Source: Artemia franciscana
Taxonomy: Eukaryota; Arthropoda; Branchiopoda; Anostraca; Artemiidae
NCBI RefSeq assembly: GCF_032884065.1
Contig: NC_088867.1
Coordinates: 1-64,000 of the forward strand
DNA length: 64,000 nt
Direction: 5' to 3'
Each line of letters opens with the position of its first letter. Positions within the stretch are counted from its first letter, which is position 1. Made by a program: the position numbers and the translations under genes. This document shows, one piece after another, positions 47,816 to 59,279 of the stretch. The notes under the pieces were generated by a model, which was not told where the DNA came from, ran no database searches, and worked only from the letters and a program-made list of their open reading frames with translations.

Positions 47816-48050
47816 ATCAGGGACACAACTACAATGGCGCGTAACTAATATGGCGCATAACGACTTACGCGCGCGGGGGGCTTGGGGGAGGCGCGAAGCG
47901 CCCCCACCAACTAGGTGTTGGGGTGGCGCGAAGCGCCATCCCAACAGCTAGTATATATCTATCTATATATATAAAAATAAGTTGTCTGTCTGTGGATCTG
48001 TGGATCAGGTGACGTCATATTTCTGTGTCGGCTAACGTCATAAGTCAAAA

Positions 48051-49677
48051 ATGTCCGAAGATATACTTCATCGAAAACAGTTAGAGACGTCAGATATGAC
48101 TTTTGATTTTACATCAGAAATTTATAACTACACTTTAGTTGTTATAGAAGATTTGTGCGTAAGTATGGCAAACAAACCTCTTCAGGATTTGGGAATGCCT
48201 TCACCTAACCGTATCGCTGCTGTTTCGACATGTGTAGAATTGGATCGTGAACAAAGTTACAGTACGAGTGATGTATTGTCGTATGTACAAAATAACATTT
48301 CCAAGTTAACGTCGGAACAAAAAGACATTTATGATACGATAATGCATAGTGTCGATAACAACGTTGGAGAAATTTTCTTTTTGGATGCGCCAGGAGGTAC
48401 TGGTAAAACGTTTGTGATAAAACTGATTCTGGCATCAATTAGATCAAAAAATGATATAGCGTTGGCAATTGCGTCGTCTGGAATAGCCGCAACATTGCTG
48501 CCTGGTGGAAGAACTGCTCATTCCGCTTTGAAATTGCCTCTGAACTTGTATTCTACAGAAACTCCCACGTGCAATATTTCCAAATCATCTTGGATGGGTA
48601 AAGTATTGCAGCAATGCAAACTTATTATTTGGGATGAGTGCACAATGGCACACAAAAAATCGCTCGAGGCTCTGGATCAATGCTTGAAAGATTTGCGAGG
48701 GAAGTCGAAACCCTTTGGCAGCACCTTAATATTGCTTGCGGGATATTTCAGGCAAACATTACCTATAATACTTAGATCAACTCCTGCAGACGGAATGAAT
48801 GCTTGCCTGAAAAATTCTAATTTATCGGCACACGTAAAAACATTAAAATTAACTACAAATATGCGTGTCCGATAGCAAAAAGATGACTCTGGTCAAACAT
48901 TTTCAGATCAATTACTGGCAATTGGAAACGGAAAGCTCCCAGTAGACTCAATTTCAGGACGTACACAACTACCTGCTGAATTCTGTAATTTAGTGACGTC
49001 CAAAAATGAATTGATTGAAAAAGTATTTCCGAATATTCTAAAAAATTATAAAAATAATAAATGGCTAAGTGAAAGAGCGATTCTCGCACCCAAAAATATA
49101 GACGTCCACGAAATCAACAATATTGTTTTGACCAAGATTCAAGACCAGGCAGTCCTTTACAAGTCAGTCGACACAGTTTTGGAACCAAATGAAGCGGTTA
49201 ATTATCCATCTGAATTTTTAAATTCCATAGATCTTTCAGGGTTTCCACCACACGTGCTACAACTAAAAATAGGCGTACCAATAATACTTTTAAGAAATAT
49301 AAACCCACCAAAGCTTTGCAATGGCACTCGACTTGCCGTAAAAAAAAACAATGGAAAACCTAATAGAGGCCACAATCTTGACAGGGCCTTTTGAGGGTGA
49401 GGCTGTTCTTATTCCTCGCATTCCCATGATTCCAGCGGATCTGCCTTTTCAATTTAAAAGATTGCAATTCCCAATTCGATTAGCATTTGCAATCACCATT
49501 AACAAAGCTCAAGGTCAATCATTAGAAAAATGTGGTATTGATCTTAATACTGATTGTTTTTCCCATGGACAATTGTACGTTGCATGTTCGAGGGTCGGTA
49601 AACCTGACAATCTATTTATATGCAGCGACAATTGGACAGCGAAGAGTGTTGTATATTCGCAAGTTTTACGCAGTTAA
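48051..49677 (+). pseudogene. Helitron PIF1-type helicase, two point lesions
   Basis: A 274-codon frame from 48051 has EIFFLDAPGGTGKTFVIKLI (Walker A), IASSGIAATLLPGGRTAHSA, KLIIWDECTMAHKKSLEALD (Walker B) and LILLAGYFRQTLPIILRS, where the usual AGDFRQ has Tyr for Asp. It stops at a TAG (48873-48875) where sister copies have a Leu codon. The frame resumes and later shifts at a run of nine A (about 49340) that is eight A in the sister copy at 57690. The final part has [20 protein letters not shown] and [20 protein letters not shown], ending at 49677. Intact apart from these lesions. Confidence 0.85.
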
Positions 49678-49682
49678 TTTGT

Positions 49683-50184
49683 ATTTTGGAACCAAATGAA
49701 GCGGTTAATTATCCATCTGAATTTTTAAATTCCATAGATCCTTCAGGGTTTCCACCACACGTGCTACAACTAAAAATAGGCGTACCAATAATACTTTTAA
49801 GAAATATCAACCCACCAAAGCTCTGCAATGGCACGCGACTTGCCGTAAAAAAAAACAATGGAAAACCTAATAGAGGCCACAATCTTGACAGGGCCTTATG
49901 AGGGTGAGGCTGTTCTTATTCCTCGCATTCCCATGATTCCAACGGATCTGCTTTTTCAATTTAAAAGATTGCAATTCCCAATTCGATTAGCATTTGTAAC
50001 CACCATCAACAAAGCTCAAGGGCAATCACTAGAAAAATGCGGTATAGATCTTAATACAGATTGCTTTACCAATGTACAATTGTATGTTGCATCTTTGAGG
50101 GTCGGTAAACCTGACAATCTATTTATACGCACAGACAATGGGACAGCGAAGACTGTTGTATATTCACAAGTTTTACGTAGTTAA
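49683..50184 (+). pseudogene. Tandem duplicate of the helicase C-terminal third
   Basis: Directly after the first helicase stop, about 500 bp repeat 49179-49677 from LEPNEAVNYPSEFLNSID to VYSQVLRS. There are several substitutions (NTDCFTNVQLYVASLRVGKP instead of [20 protein letters not shown]) and the same A-run frameshift. The same duplication exists at 58029-58535. Confidence 0.85.
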
Positions 50185-50454
50185 TTTGTATTGTATCTAT
50201 CTATCTATCTATCTATATAAAAACGAGTTGTGTTTATGCATGTTTGTTTGTTTGTAAAAAGAGCGTTTGCATATGACGTCATTATTAGTACATACGGCTT
50301 TGTATATGGACAGACAATGGGAAAGCCAAGAATGTTGTATATTCGCAATTTTTACGTAGTTTGAAACACATATATAAATCTATCTATATTCACAGGTGGG
50401 ACACAGGGACACAACTACAATGGCGCGTAACTAATATGGCGCGTAACGACTTAC

Positions 50455-50536
50455 GCGCGCGGGGGGGCTTGGGGGGGCGCGAAGCGCCCCACCAACTAGG
50501 TGTTGGGGTGGCGCGAAGCGCCACCCTAACAGCTAG
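50455..50536 (+). other. Helitron 3' terminus with two hairpin-CTAG modules
   Basis: Two GC-rich hairpins with GAA loops follow each other. GGGGCGCGAAGCGCCCC is followed by ACCAACTAG, then TGTTGGGGTGGCGCGAAGCG pairs with the following CCACCCTAACA and is followed by GCTAG. Helitron 3' ends are defined by one hairpin just before CTRR. The same double structure is seen at 47879-47951 and, inverted, at 58821-58890 and 61393-61462. Confidence 0.8.
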
Positions 50537-50819
50537 TATATATATAAAAATAAGTTGTCTGTCCGTTACGCCAGATTATATCTTATCTATATATAAAAAT
50601 GAAACTAAACTGAAAAGCAAACTGAAACTAAAAATGTAGAAACTGGAAATTGCATAAATATTTCTATATATTTTGACAATAAATTAAAGTAATTCGACAA
50701 CCTTATAACAGATATTTATAATTTGAGGTTTATTATAAATTGTTGAAGGTTAGCCTGCTTGGCACGTAAATTTTTTTTCTTCTAACAGTCAATTTTTTTC
50801 TAACAGTCCATGTTAGAAT
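50537..50819. other. Truncated Helitron 5' end and AT-rich leader
   Basis: ATATATAAAAATAAGTTGTC (about 50539) is a Helitron start cut after about 40 bp. A second start-like TCTATATATAAAAATGAAAC at about 50586 may be the 5' end of the RepHel relic that follows. No coding before 50820. Confidence 0.5.
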
Positions 50820-53800
50820 GAACATTGACAAACTGAAAAACATTGAAAAAGATAGAATGTTACCAAAAAGCAAAACCAGGCTTGCGGTTCAAATAGAAAG
50901 GGCCAGATTAAGAATGTGCAATTTACGTCAATGAAGGCGTGTCGAGGAACTACCAGAGCAACGCGAAACCAGACTTGCTTCTGAAAGAGAAAGTAAAAAA
51001 AGAAGGCTTGCCGAGGTATCACAATAACAGCAAGAAAACAGGCTTGCGGCTGATAGAGAAAGTAAGAAAAGAAATCGTGCCGAGGAATTACAAGAGCAAC
51101 CTGAAAATTATCGCCTGGCATTCAGGTACAGCCCAGTCAATGATTATAGTAGATGTTTTCAAATCGGGACTAAAATTTGTCCCTATTGCAAGGCCCTGAA
51201 ATTCAATGGTGAAACAATGGGAATGTGTTGCGCCTCAGGAAAAGTTAAACTTCCTCTATTGGCTGCACCACCAGAGCCATTGAAAACTTTGCTTACTGGA
51301 ACTACGTCAGAATCTAAGCGTTTTCTTAGCACAGATCAGAAAATATAACGCATGTTTCCAAATGACGTCGTTTGGTGCCCAAATCAAAAATCCAGATCAA
51401 TTTATGCCTACTTTCAAAGTAAAAGGACAAATTTATCATAAAGCAGGGTCCCTTCTACCATTCTCAGGCGAGAATCATAAATTTTTACAATTGTACTTCA
51501 TCAGTGATAGAAATTCTGAATTGAATGCAAGTTGCGAAATTTCTCCCAACATTGAAAGGACAATCGTTTCCCAATTGCTACATCTTTCTATAATATTTTA
51601 GTGCGTCTGTTCAAAACAGCCATCAATTTGATGCCTACTGATACGCATAAAATTGTTATTTCCGCTGACAAAACACCTCCTGGCCAGCATGTGCGTAGAT
51701 ACAATGCTCCAACTATCGACAAAGTGGCAATCGTTATGGTCGGTGATCAGTTTTTACATCGAGATATTATTCTTCATAAGCGAAACGCTCAGTTGGTAAG
51801 AATTGCTGAAACTCATCGATGCTACGATGCCCTACAATATCCTATCAGTATTTGGGATGGAGCCGACGGCTATCACTTTAATATTAAATTAATGAATCCA
51901 GCCACTAACAAAGAAATGAATAAGAAATGCAGGGCAGTGCATTATTATTCCTATAGACCAATGATTCGGTAGGATGAAGAGAATTATATTTTAAAATGCC
52001 GTCAATTGTTTTACCAATATGTCGTTGATATGTATGCAAAAATTGAATCATAACGTTTGCTATATATCTGCCTGAATCAGACCAAGCTCCGCTCTGAACA
52101 ATACATTCATTTGCGAGATGCAGTTGTAAATGACGGTAATACCACAAACGTTGGAAGATTAATGATTTTACCTTCGTCATATGCTGGCAGTCCCCGTCAT
52201 ATGCATGAATATGCTCAAGATGCTATTGCGTATGTTCGTCTCTATGGTTGTCCAGATTTATTTATTACATTTACATGCAATCAATCTGGGGACGAGATAC
52301 AGCAGCTTTTACTTCAAGGACAATCGGCGGTTCATAGACATGACATTACGGCCCGTGTCTTCCGGCAAAAGTTTAAATCACTGATGAACTACAGAGTAAC
52401 ACTTGAAGTGTTTGGGTCAGTGCGATGCTGGATGTACTCAGTGGAATGGCAAAAACGAGGTTTGCCACACGCACATATGCTAATCTGGCTACATAATAAA
52501 ATTATGTCTAACGAAATTGATGATGTGATTTCCGCTGAAATACCTGATGAAAATGTCGATAAGGGGTTATATGATACATGGACCTTGCGGTGCATTGAAC
52601 GAAAATTCACCATGCCAAAGGCCAAAGGAAGGTGCACAAAGCAATATTCTCGACTTTTAGTATCCAACACAATTACTGGCAATGATGGTTACCCACAATA
52701 TAGAAGAAGATCTACTGAAGATGGTGGTAAAACAGCAATAATAAAGAAGCATAACGGTACCACCATCGAAGTAGATAACCAGTGGGTTGTTCCATATTCC
52801 CCATTATTATCAAAAAAATTTAATGCACACATAAACGTTGAATACTGTAACTCCGTAAAGGCAATCAAATACATATGTAAAAACGTCAAAAAAGGCAGTG
52901 ACATGGCAGTTTTTGGCTTGTAGTCTGAAATCAAAGATATCGACGAAATCGTACAATATCAGGCTGGAAGATCCATAAACAGTAATGAAGCTGTTTGGCG
53001 AATTCTTTCATTTCCGATACATGAACGTAGTCCAGCTGTTGTTCACTGAGCGGCACATTTACAGAATGGTCAACGTATGTATTTCTGGGACACCAACGTG
53101 CAACAAAGAGCCCTGAATCCACCGGATACAAAGTTAACTGCTTTCTTTTCGCTATGCAAAAATGATTCTTTTGCAAAATAACTGCTGTGTACTGAAGTGC
53201 CTTCGTATTACACATGGAATACTAAAAATAAAGTATTTGAACGTCGAAAGAAGGGTAAGTCGGTCGACGGCCAAACCTACCATCTTTAAAGATACCACGA
53301 TAGGAAGACTCTACACCGTTCATCCCAATCAACATGAATGGTTCTTTCTACGCCTGCTTTTGGTGAATGTACCCGGTCCGACGTCCTTTGAGTGTTTGAG
53401 AACTGTAAACGCTACTATACATGACATTTACCGTAGTGCATGCCAATCTCTGAATTTGTTGGAGAATGACCAACATTGGGATAACTGCATCAATGACGCG
53501 TGCGAAACGTAAACTCCAGGTCAAATTCGTGCATTGTTTGGCATCTTACTAACAACTTGCTCTCCATCAGCTTCTACAGTGCTATGGGAAAAATATAAAT
53601 CAAAAATGTCCGAAGATATACTCCATCGAAAACGGTTAGAGACGTCAGATATGACTTTTGATTTTACATCAGAAATTTAGAACTACACTTTAGTTATTAT
53701 AGAAGATTTGTGCGTATGTGTAGCAAACAAACCTCTTCAGGATTGGGGAATGCCTTCATCTAATCGTACCGCTGCTGTTTCGACATGTGTAAAATTGGAT

Positions 53801-55230
53801 CGTAAACAAAACTACAGTACAAGTGATCTATTGTCGTATCTACAAAATAACATTTCCAAGTTAACGTCAGAACAAAAAGACATTTATGATACGATAATGC
53901 ATTGTGTCGATAACAACGTTGGAGAAATTTTGTTTTTGGATGCGCCAGGAAGTACTGGTAAAACGTTTATGATAAAACTGATTCTGGCATCAATTCGATC
54001 AAAAAATGATATAGCGTTGGCAATTGCGTCGTCCGGAATAGCCGCAACGTTGCTGCCTGGTGGAAGAACTGCTCATTCCGCTTTGACATTGCCTCTGAAT
54101 TTGAATTCTGCAGAGACTCCCACGTGCAATATTTCCAAATCATCTGGAATGGGTAAAGTATTGCAGAAATGCAAACTTATTATTTGGGACGAGTGCACAA
54201 TGGCACACAAAAAATCGCTCGAGACTCTGTATCAATCTTTTAAAGATTTGCGAGGGAATTCAAAACCCTTTGGCAGCACATTAATATTGCTTGCGGGAAA
54301 TTTCAGGCAAACATTACCTATAATACCTAGATCAATCCCTGCAGACAAAATGAATGTTCGCCTGAAAAATTCTAATTTTTGGGCAAACGTAAAAACATTA
54401 TAATTAACTACAAATATGCGTGTCCGATTGCAAAACGATGACTCTGGTCAAACATTTTCAGATCAATTACTGGCAATTGGAAACGGAAAGCTCCCAGTAG
54501 ACTCAATTTCAGGACGTATACAACTACCTGCTGAATTCTGTAATTTAGTGACGTCCAAAAATGAATTGATTGAAAAAGTATTTCCGAATATTCTAAGCCA
54601 TTACAACAATAAAAAATGGCTAAGTGAAAGAGCGAGTCTTGCAACCAAAAATATAGACGTCCAAGAAATCAACAATATTGTTTTGACCAGGATTCGAGAC
54701 CAGGCAGTCCTTTATAAGTCAGTCGACACAGTCTTGGAACCAAATGAGGCGGCTAATTGTCCATCTGAATATTTAAATTCCGTAGATCTTTCAGGGTTTC
54801 CACCACACGTGCTACAACTAAAAATAGGCGTACCAATAATACTGTTTTAAATATCAACCCACCAAAGCTTTGCAATGGCACGCGACTAGCCGTAAAAAAA
54901 ACATTGGAAAACGTAATAGAGGCCACAATCTTGACAGGGCCTTTTCAGGGTGAGGCTGTTCTTATTCCTCGCATTCCCATGATTCCAACGGATCTACCTA
55001 TTCAATTTAAAAGATTGCAATTCCCAATTCGATTAGCATTCGCAATCACCATCAACAAAGCTCAAGGTCAATCATTAGAAAAATGTGGTATTGATCTTAA
55101 TACTGATTGTTTTTCCCATGGACAATTGTACGTTAAATGTTCGAGGGTCGGTAAGCCTGACAATCTATTTATATGCAACGACAATTGGACAGCGAATAAT
55201 GTTGTATATTCGCAATTTTTACGCAGTTAA
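50820..55230 (+). pseudogene. Helitron RepHel protein relic (Rep plus PIF1 helicase)
   Basis: This is the only copy with both halves of the Helitron replicase-helicase. In order: charged repeats (50880-51110, RLAADRESKKRNRAEE-like); a CPYCKALKF ... CCASG zinc-binding block (~51180-51245); TSFGAQIKNPDQFMPTFKVK (51362); the Rep domain with LFITFTCNQSGDEI (~52255) and the HUH motif GLPHAHMLIW (~52460); then KYICKNVKKGSDMA (~52867), where the second catalytic Tyr of the expected Y-x-x-x-Y is Asn. Linker and helicase follow: LDAPGSTGKTFMIKL, WDECTMAHKKS, LLAGNFRQTLPII, INKAQGQSLEKCGIDL, ending at 55230. Rep nicks DNA and the helicase unwinds it in rolling-circle transposition. At least eight in-frame stops or shifts (for example 51970, 52051, 52921, 53046, 53176, 53681, 54402) show it is dead. 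Confidence 0.88.
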
Positions 55231-55461
55231 TTTGTATTGTAACTATCTATCTATCTATCTATATAAAAACTAGTTGTATTTATGCATGTTTGTTTGTTTG
55301 TAAAAAGAGCGTTTGCATATGACGTCGTTATTAGTACATAAGGCTTTGTATATGCACAGACATTGGGAAAGCCAAGAATGTTGTATATTCGCAAGTTTTA
55401 CGTAGTTCAAAACACATATATAATTCTATCTATATTCATAGGTGGTACAGAGGGACACACC

Positions 55462-56259
55462 TCATGGTACATCCAAGAAAATTTCTCCAACGTTATTATC
55501 GACACAATGCATTATTGTATCATAAATGTCTTTTTGTTCCAACATTAACATGGAAATGTTTTTTTGTAGATACGACAATAGATCACTCGTACTGTAACTT
55601 TGTTCACGATCCAATTCTACACGTGTCGAATCAGCAGCAGTACGATTAGGTGAAGGCATTCCCAAATCCTGAAGAGGTTTGTTTGCCATACATACGCACA
55701 AATCTTCTATAATAACTAAAGTGTAGTTATAAATTTCTGATGTAAAATCAAAAGTCATATCTGACGTCTCTAACCGTTTTCGATGGAGTATATCTTCGGA
55801 TATTTTTGATTTATATTTTTCCCATAAATCTTCAGGAGCTGATGGAGAGCAAGTTGTTAGTATGATGCCAAACAATGCACGAATTTGACTTGGAGTTGAC
55901 GTTTCGCACGCGTCTTTGATGCAGTTATCCCAGTGTTGATTATTCTCCAATAAATTCAGAGCTTGGTATGCACTACGGAAAGTGTCCTGTATAGTACCGT
56001 TTACAGTTCTCAAATACTCAAAGGACGTCGGACCGGGTACATTCACCAAAAGCAGACGTAGAAAGAAGCATTCATGTTGATTGGGGTGAACGGTGTAAAA
56101 TCTTCCTATCGTGGTATCTTTGAAGATGAAAGGCTGGCCGTCGACTGACTTACCCTGTTTTCGACGTCCAAATACTTTATTTTTAGTATTCCACGTGTAA
56201 TACGAAGGCACTTCAGTATACAGCAGTTTTTTTGCAAAAGAATCATTTTTATGGCGCAA
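55462..56259 (-). pseudogene. Inverted copy of the Rep-helicase linker region
   Basis: A 265-codon minus-strand frame equals, in inverted orientation, about 53155-53955 of the RepHel relic: YYTWNTKNKVFGRRKQGKSV, TVHPNQHECFFLRLLLVNVP, RLETSDMTFDFTSEIYNY, and NNVGEIFLDVP, where it breaks off just before Walker A. Unlike the forward copy it is free of stops, but it has neither the Rep nor the ATPase core. The left end joins Helitron 3'-region sequence with GGTGGTACAGAGGGACACAC; the right end joins A-rich sequence. Confidence 0.85.
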
Positions 56260-56476
56260 AACTGAAAAAAAATAAAAAATAGCGTAAAAAACTAAAAACT
56301 AAAAAAGTAAAAAAAACTAAAAAAAAACTAAAAAGATGTAAAAACTACAAAAAAAGGAAAAAAAATAAAACTAATAAAAAACTAAAAAAACTAAAAAACT
56401 AAAAACTGAAAAAGAAAAAAAAAACTAAAAAAAGGAAAAAAACTGACAAATAAAGGAGAAAAAGAAAACTAAAAAA
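56260..56476. repeat. A-rich low-complexity tract
   Basis: Irregular repeats of ACTAAAAA and AAAAAGGAAAAAA, the complement of the T-rich tract in the inverted Helitrons at 59850-60400. Part of the Helitron family's non-coding body. Confidence 0.8.
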
Positions 56477-56584
<108 letters not shown>

Positions 56585-56742
56585 ATATATATAAAAATAA
56601 GTTGTCTGTCTGTGGATCTGTGGATCAGGTGACGTCATGTTTCTGTGTCGGCTGACGTCATGAAATTAGTTGTCGTCATTTTTGCTTTGACGGTGACATC
56701 ACTCAAGATATTTAAGATATATGTTCACGTAGAAATCTATTA

Positions 56743-57120
56743 ATGTTTAAGTTTACAATGACTGATGAACTTACCATGGCAAAAGCCGATGAAGATGCTC
56801 AAAGAGTCTATGCCAAAAAACTTGCTGCTGATAGAGAAAGTCAGAAAAGAAAGCGTGCCAAGGAACTACCAGAGCAACGCGAAAGCAAACTTGCTGCTAA
56901 AAGAGAAAGTGAAAAAAGAAGGCGTGCCGAGGAATCAAAAGAACAGAAGGGAAACAGGCTTGAGGCTGATAGAGAAAGAAAGAACAGAAAGCTTGCCGAG
57001 GAATCAAAAGAACAGCAAGGAAACAGGCTTGAGGCTGATAGAGAAAGAAAGAACAGAAAGCGTGCCGAGGAACTACCAGAGCAACGCGGAAGCGAGATTT
57101 CAGGCAAACATTACCTATAA
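56743..57120 (+). CDS. Charged-repeat N-terminal ORF of Helitron 4
   Basis: An unbroken 125-codon frame: MFKFTMTDELTMAKADEDAQ, then five ~21-residue repeats (KLAADRESQKRKRAKELPEQ, RLEADRERKNRKLAEESKEQ). It ends shortly after the deletion junction with EISGKHYL, in a different frame from the helicase motif DFRQTLPII that uses the same bases. Long charged helices are expected; the function in Helitrons is unknown. Whether it is translated is not known. Confidence 0.5.
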   Translation: MFKFTMTDELTMAKADEDAQRVYAKKLAADRESQKRKRAKELPEQRESKLAAKRESEKRRRAEESKEQKGNRLEADRERKNRKLAEESKEQQGNRLEADRERKNRKRAEELPEQRGSEISGKHYL

Positions 57121-58028
57121 TACCTAGATCAACTCCTGCAGACGAAATGAATGCTTGCCTGAAAAATTCTAATTTATGGGCACACGTAAAAACATTAAAA
57201 TTAACTACAAATATGCGTGTCCGATTGCAAAACGATGACTCTGGTCAAACATTTTCAGATCAATTGCTGGCAATGGGAAACGGAAAGCTCCCAGTAGACT
57301 CAATTTCAGGACGTATACAACTACCTGCTGATTTCTGTAATTTAGTGACGTCCAAAAATGAATTGATTGAAAAAATATTTCCGAATATTCTAAAAAATTC
57401 TAAAAATAATAAATGGCTAAGTGAAAGAGCGATTCTCGCACCCAAAAATATAGAATACCACGAAATCAACAATATTGTTTTGACCAAGATTCGAGACCAG
57501 GCAGTCCTTTACAAGTCAGTCGACACAGTTTTGGAACCAAATGAAGCGGTTAATTATCCATCTGAATTTTTAAATTCCATAGATCTTTTAGGGTTTCCAC
57601 CACACGTGCTACAACTAAAAATAGGCGTACCAATAATACTTTTAAGAAATATAAACCAACCAAAGCTTTGCAATGGCACTCGACTTGCCGTAAAAAAAAC
57701 AATGGAAAACCTAATAGAGGCCACAATCTTGACAGGGCCTTTTGAGGGTGAGGCTGTTCTTATTCCTCGCATTCCCATGATTCCAACGGATCTGCCTTTT
57801 CAATTTAAAAGATTGCAATTCCCAATTCGATTAGCATTTGCAATCGCCATTTACAAAGCTCAAGGTCAATCATTAGAAAAATGTGGTATAGATCTTAATA
57901 CTGATTGTTTTTCCCATGGACAATTGTACGTTGCATGTTCGAGGGTCGGTAAACCTGACAATCTATTTATATGCAGCGACAATTGGACAGCGAAGAATGT
58001 TGTATATTCGCAAGTTTTACGCAGTTAA
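57100..58028 (+). pseudogene. Helitron helicase C-terminal frame, uninterrupted
   Basis: From the deletion junction the frame starts within DFRQTLPIIPRSTPADEMNA and is open for 293 codons from ATG 57147 to the natural end VVYSQVLRS at 58028. It contains LTTNMRVRLQNDDSGQTFSD, LPADFCNLVTSKNELIEKIF, LAVKKTMENLIEATILTGPF (the A-run is in frame here) and [34 protein letters not shown] has Tyr where sister copies have Asn (INKAQGQS). Walker A and B are deleted, so no ATPase activity is possible. Confidence 0.85.
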
Positions 58029-58535
58029 TTTGTATTTTGGAACCAAATGAAGCGGTTAATTATCCATCTGAATTTTTAAATTCCATAGATCCTTCAGGGT
58101 TTCCACCACACGTGCTACAACTAAAAATAGGCGTAGCAATAATACTTTTAAGAAATATCAACCCACCAAAGCTTTGCAATGGCACGAGACTTGCCGTAAA
58201 AAAAAACAATGGAAAACCTAATAGAGGTCACAATCTTGACAGGGCCTTATGAGGGTGAGGCTGTTCTTATTCCTCGCATTCCCATGATTCCAACGGATCT
58301 GCTTTTTCAATTTAAAAGATTGCAATTCCCAATTCGATTAGCATTTGCAACCACCATCAACAAAGCTCATGGGCAATCACTAGAAAAATGCGGTATAGAT
58401 CTTAATACAGATTGCTTTACCAATGTACAATTGTATGTTGCATCTTTCAGGGTCGGTAAACCTGACAATCTATTTATACGCACAGACAATGGGACAGCGA
58501 AGACTGTTGTATATTCACAAGTTTTACGTAGTTAA
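58029..58535 (+). pseudogene. Tandem duplicate of the helicase C-terminal third (Helitron 4)
   Basis: It is the counterpart of 49683-50184 with the same diagnostic changes (NTDCFTNVQLYVAS, TDNGTAKTVVYSQ) and the same A-run frameshift. A few private changes are present (AHGQSLEKC, ASFRVGKP). This shows that Helitrons 3 and 4 share one ancestor that already had the duplication. Confidence 0.85.
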
Positions 58536-58977
58536 TTTGTATTGTATCTATCTATCTATCTATCTATATAAAAACGAGTTGTGTGTATGCATGTTTGTTT
58601 GTTTGTAAAAAGAGCGTTTGCATATGACGTCATTATTAGTACATATGGCTTTGTATATGGACAGACAATGGGAAAGCCAAGAATGTTGTATATTCGCAAT
58701 TTTTACGTAGTTTGAAACACATACATAAATCTATCTATATTCACAGGTGGAACACAGGGACACAACTACAATGGCGCGTAACTAATATGGCGCGTAACGA
58801 CTTATATATATATATATATACTAGCTGTTGGGGTGGCGCTTCGCGCCACCCCAACACCTAGTTGGTGGGGGCGCTTCGCGCCCCCCCCAAGCCCCCCCGC
58901 GCGCGTAAGTCGTTACGCGCCATAATAGTTACGCGCCATTGTAGTTGTGTCCCTATGTCCCACCTGTGAATATAGAT

Positions 58978-59079
<102 letters not shown>

Positions 59080-59084
59080 GGTTT

Positions 59085-59275
59085 TAACTACGTAAAACTT
59101 GCGAATATACAACATTCTTTGCTGTCCCATTGTCTTTGCATATAAATAGATTGTCAGGTTTACCGACTCTTGAACATGCAACATATAATGGTCCATGGGA
59201 AAACAATCTGTATTCAGATCTATACCTCATGATTCTAATGATTGCCCTTGAGCTTTGTTGATGGTGATTGCTAAT
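59085..59275 (-). pseudogene. Helicase C-terminal remnant in Helitron 5
   Basis: Minus-strand words match the end of the helicase: the complement of ATCACCATCAACAAAGCTCA (encoding INKAQ) near 59255, CAGATTGTTTTCCCATGGAC near 59205, and the GTCGGTAAACCTGACAATCT block near 59160. The core between is deleted by about 20-30 bp and frames are broken. It shows descent of the non-autonomous element from the autonomous one. Confidence 0.75.
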
Positions 59276-59279
59276 CGAC

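Larger units (their letters stand above)
46962..47951 (+). mobile_element. Helitron 2, carrying tRNA-like and Penelope-like sequence
   Basis: It begins AAGTTGTCTGTGTGTCTGTC next to the AT run and continues with AGTGACGTCACTG. The same start occurs at 63055. It contains tRNA-like modules (47052-47244), a Penelope-like RT fragment (47244-47815), then the family 3' end: GGGACACAACTACAATGGCG, the GC-rich hairpins, and the final CTAG at 47948-47951 followed by TATATA. Confidence 0.7.
47962..50536 (+). mobile_element. Helitron 3, helicase-only derivative
   Basis: 5' end TCTATATATATAAAAATAAG at 47962; 3' end hairpins and CTAG at 50533-50536. Both ends lie in AT-rich sequence. It keeps only the helicase half of the Helitron protein, with its last third duplicated in tandem (49182-49680 and 49683-50190). 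A (TATC)n run lies at about 50193-50216. No Rep region is present, so it is non-autonomous. Confidence 0.82.
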
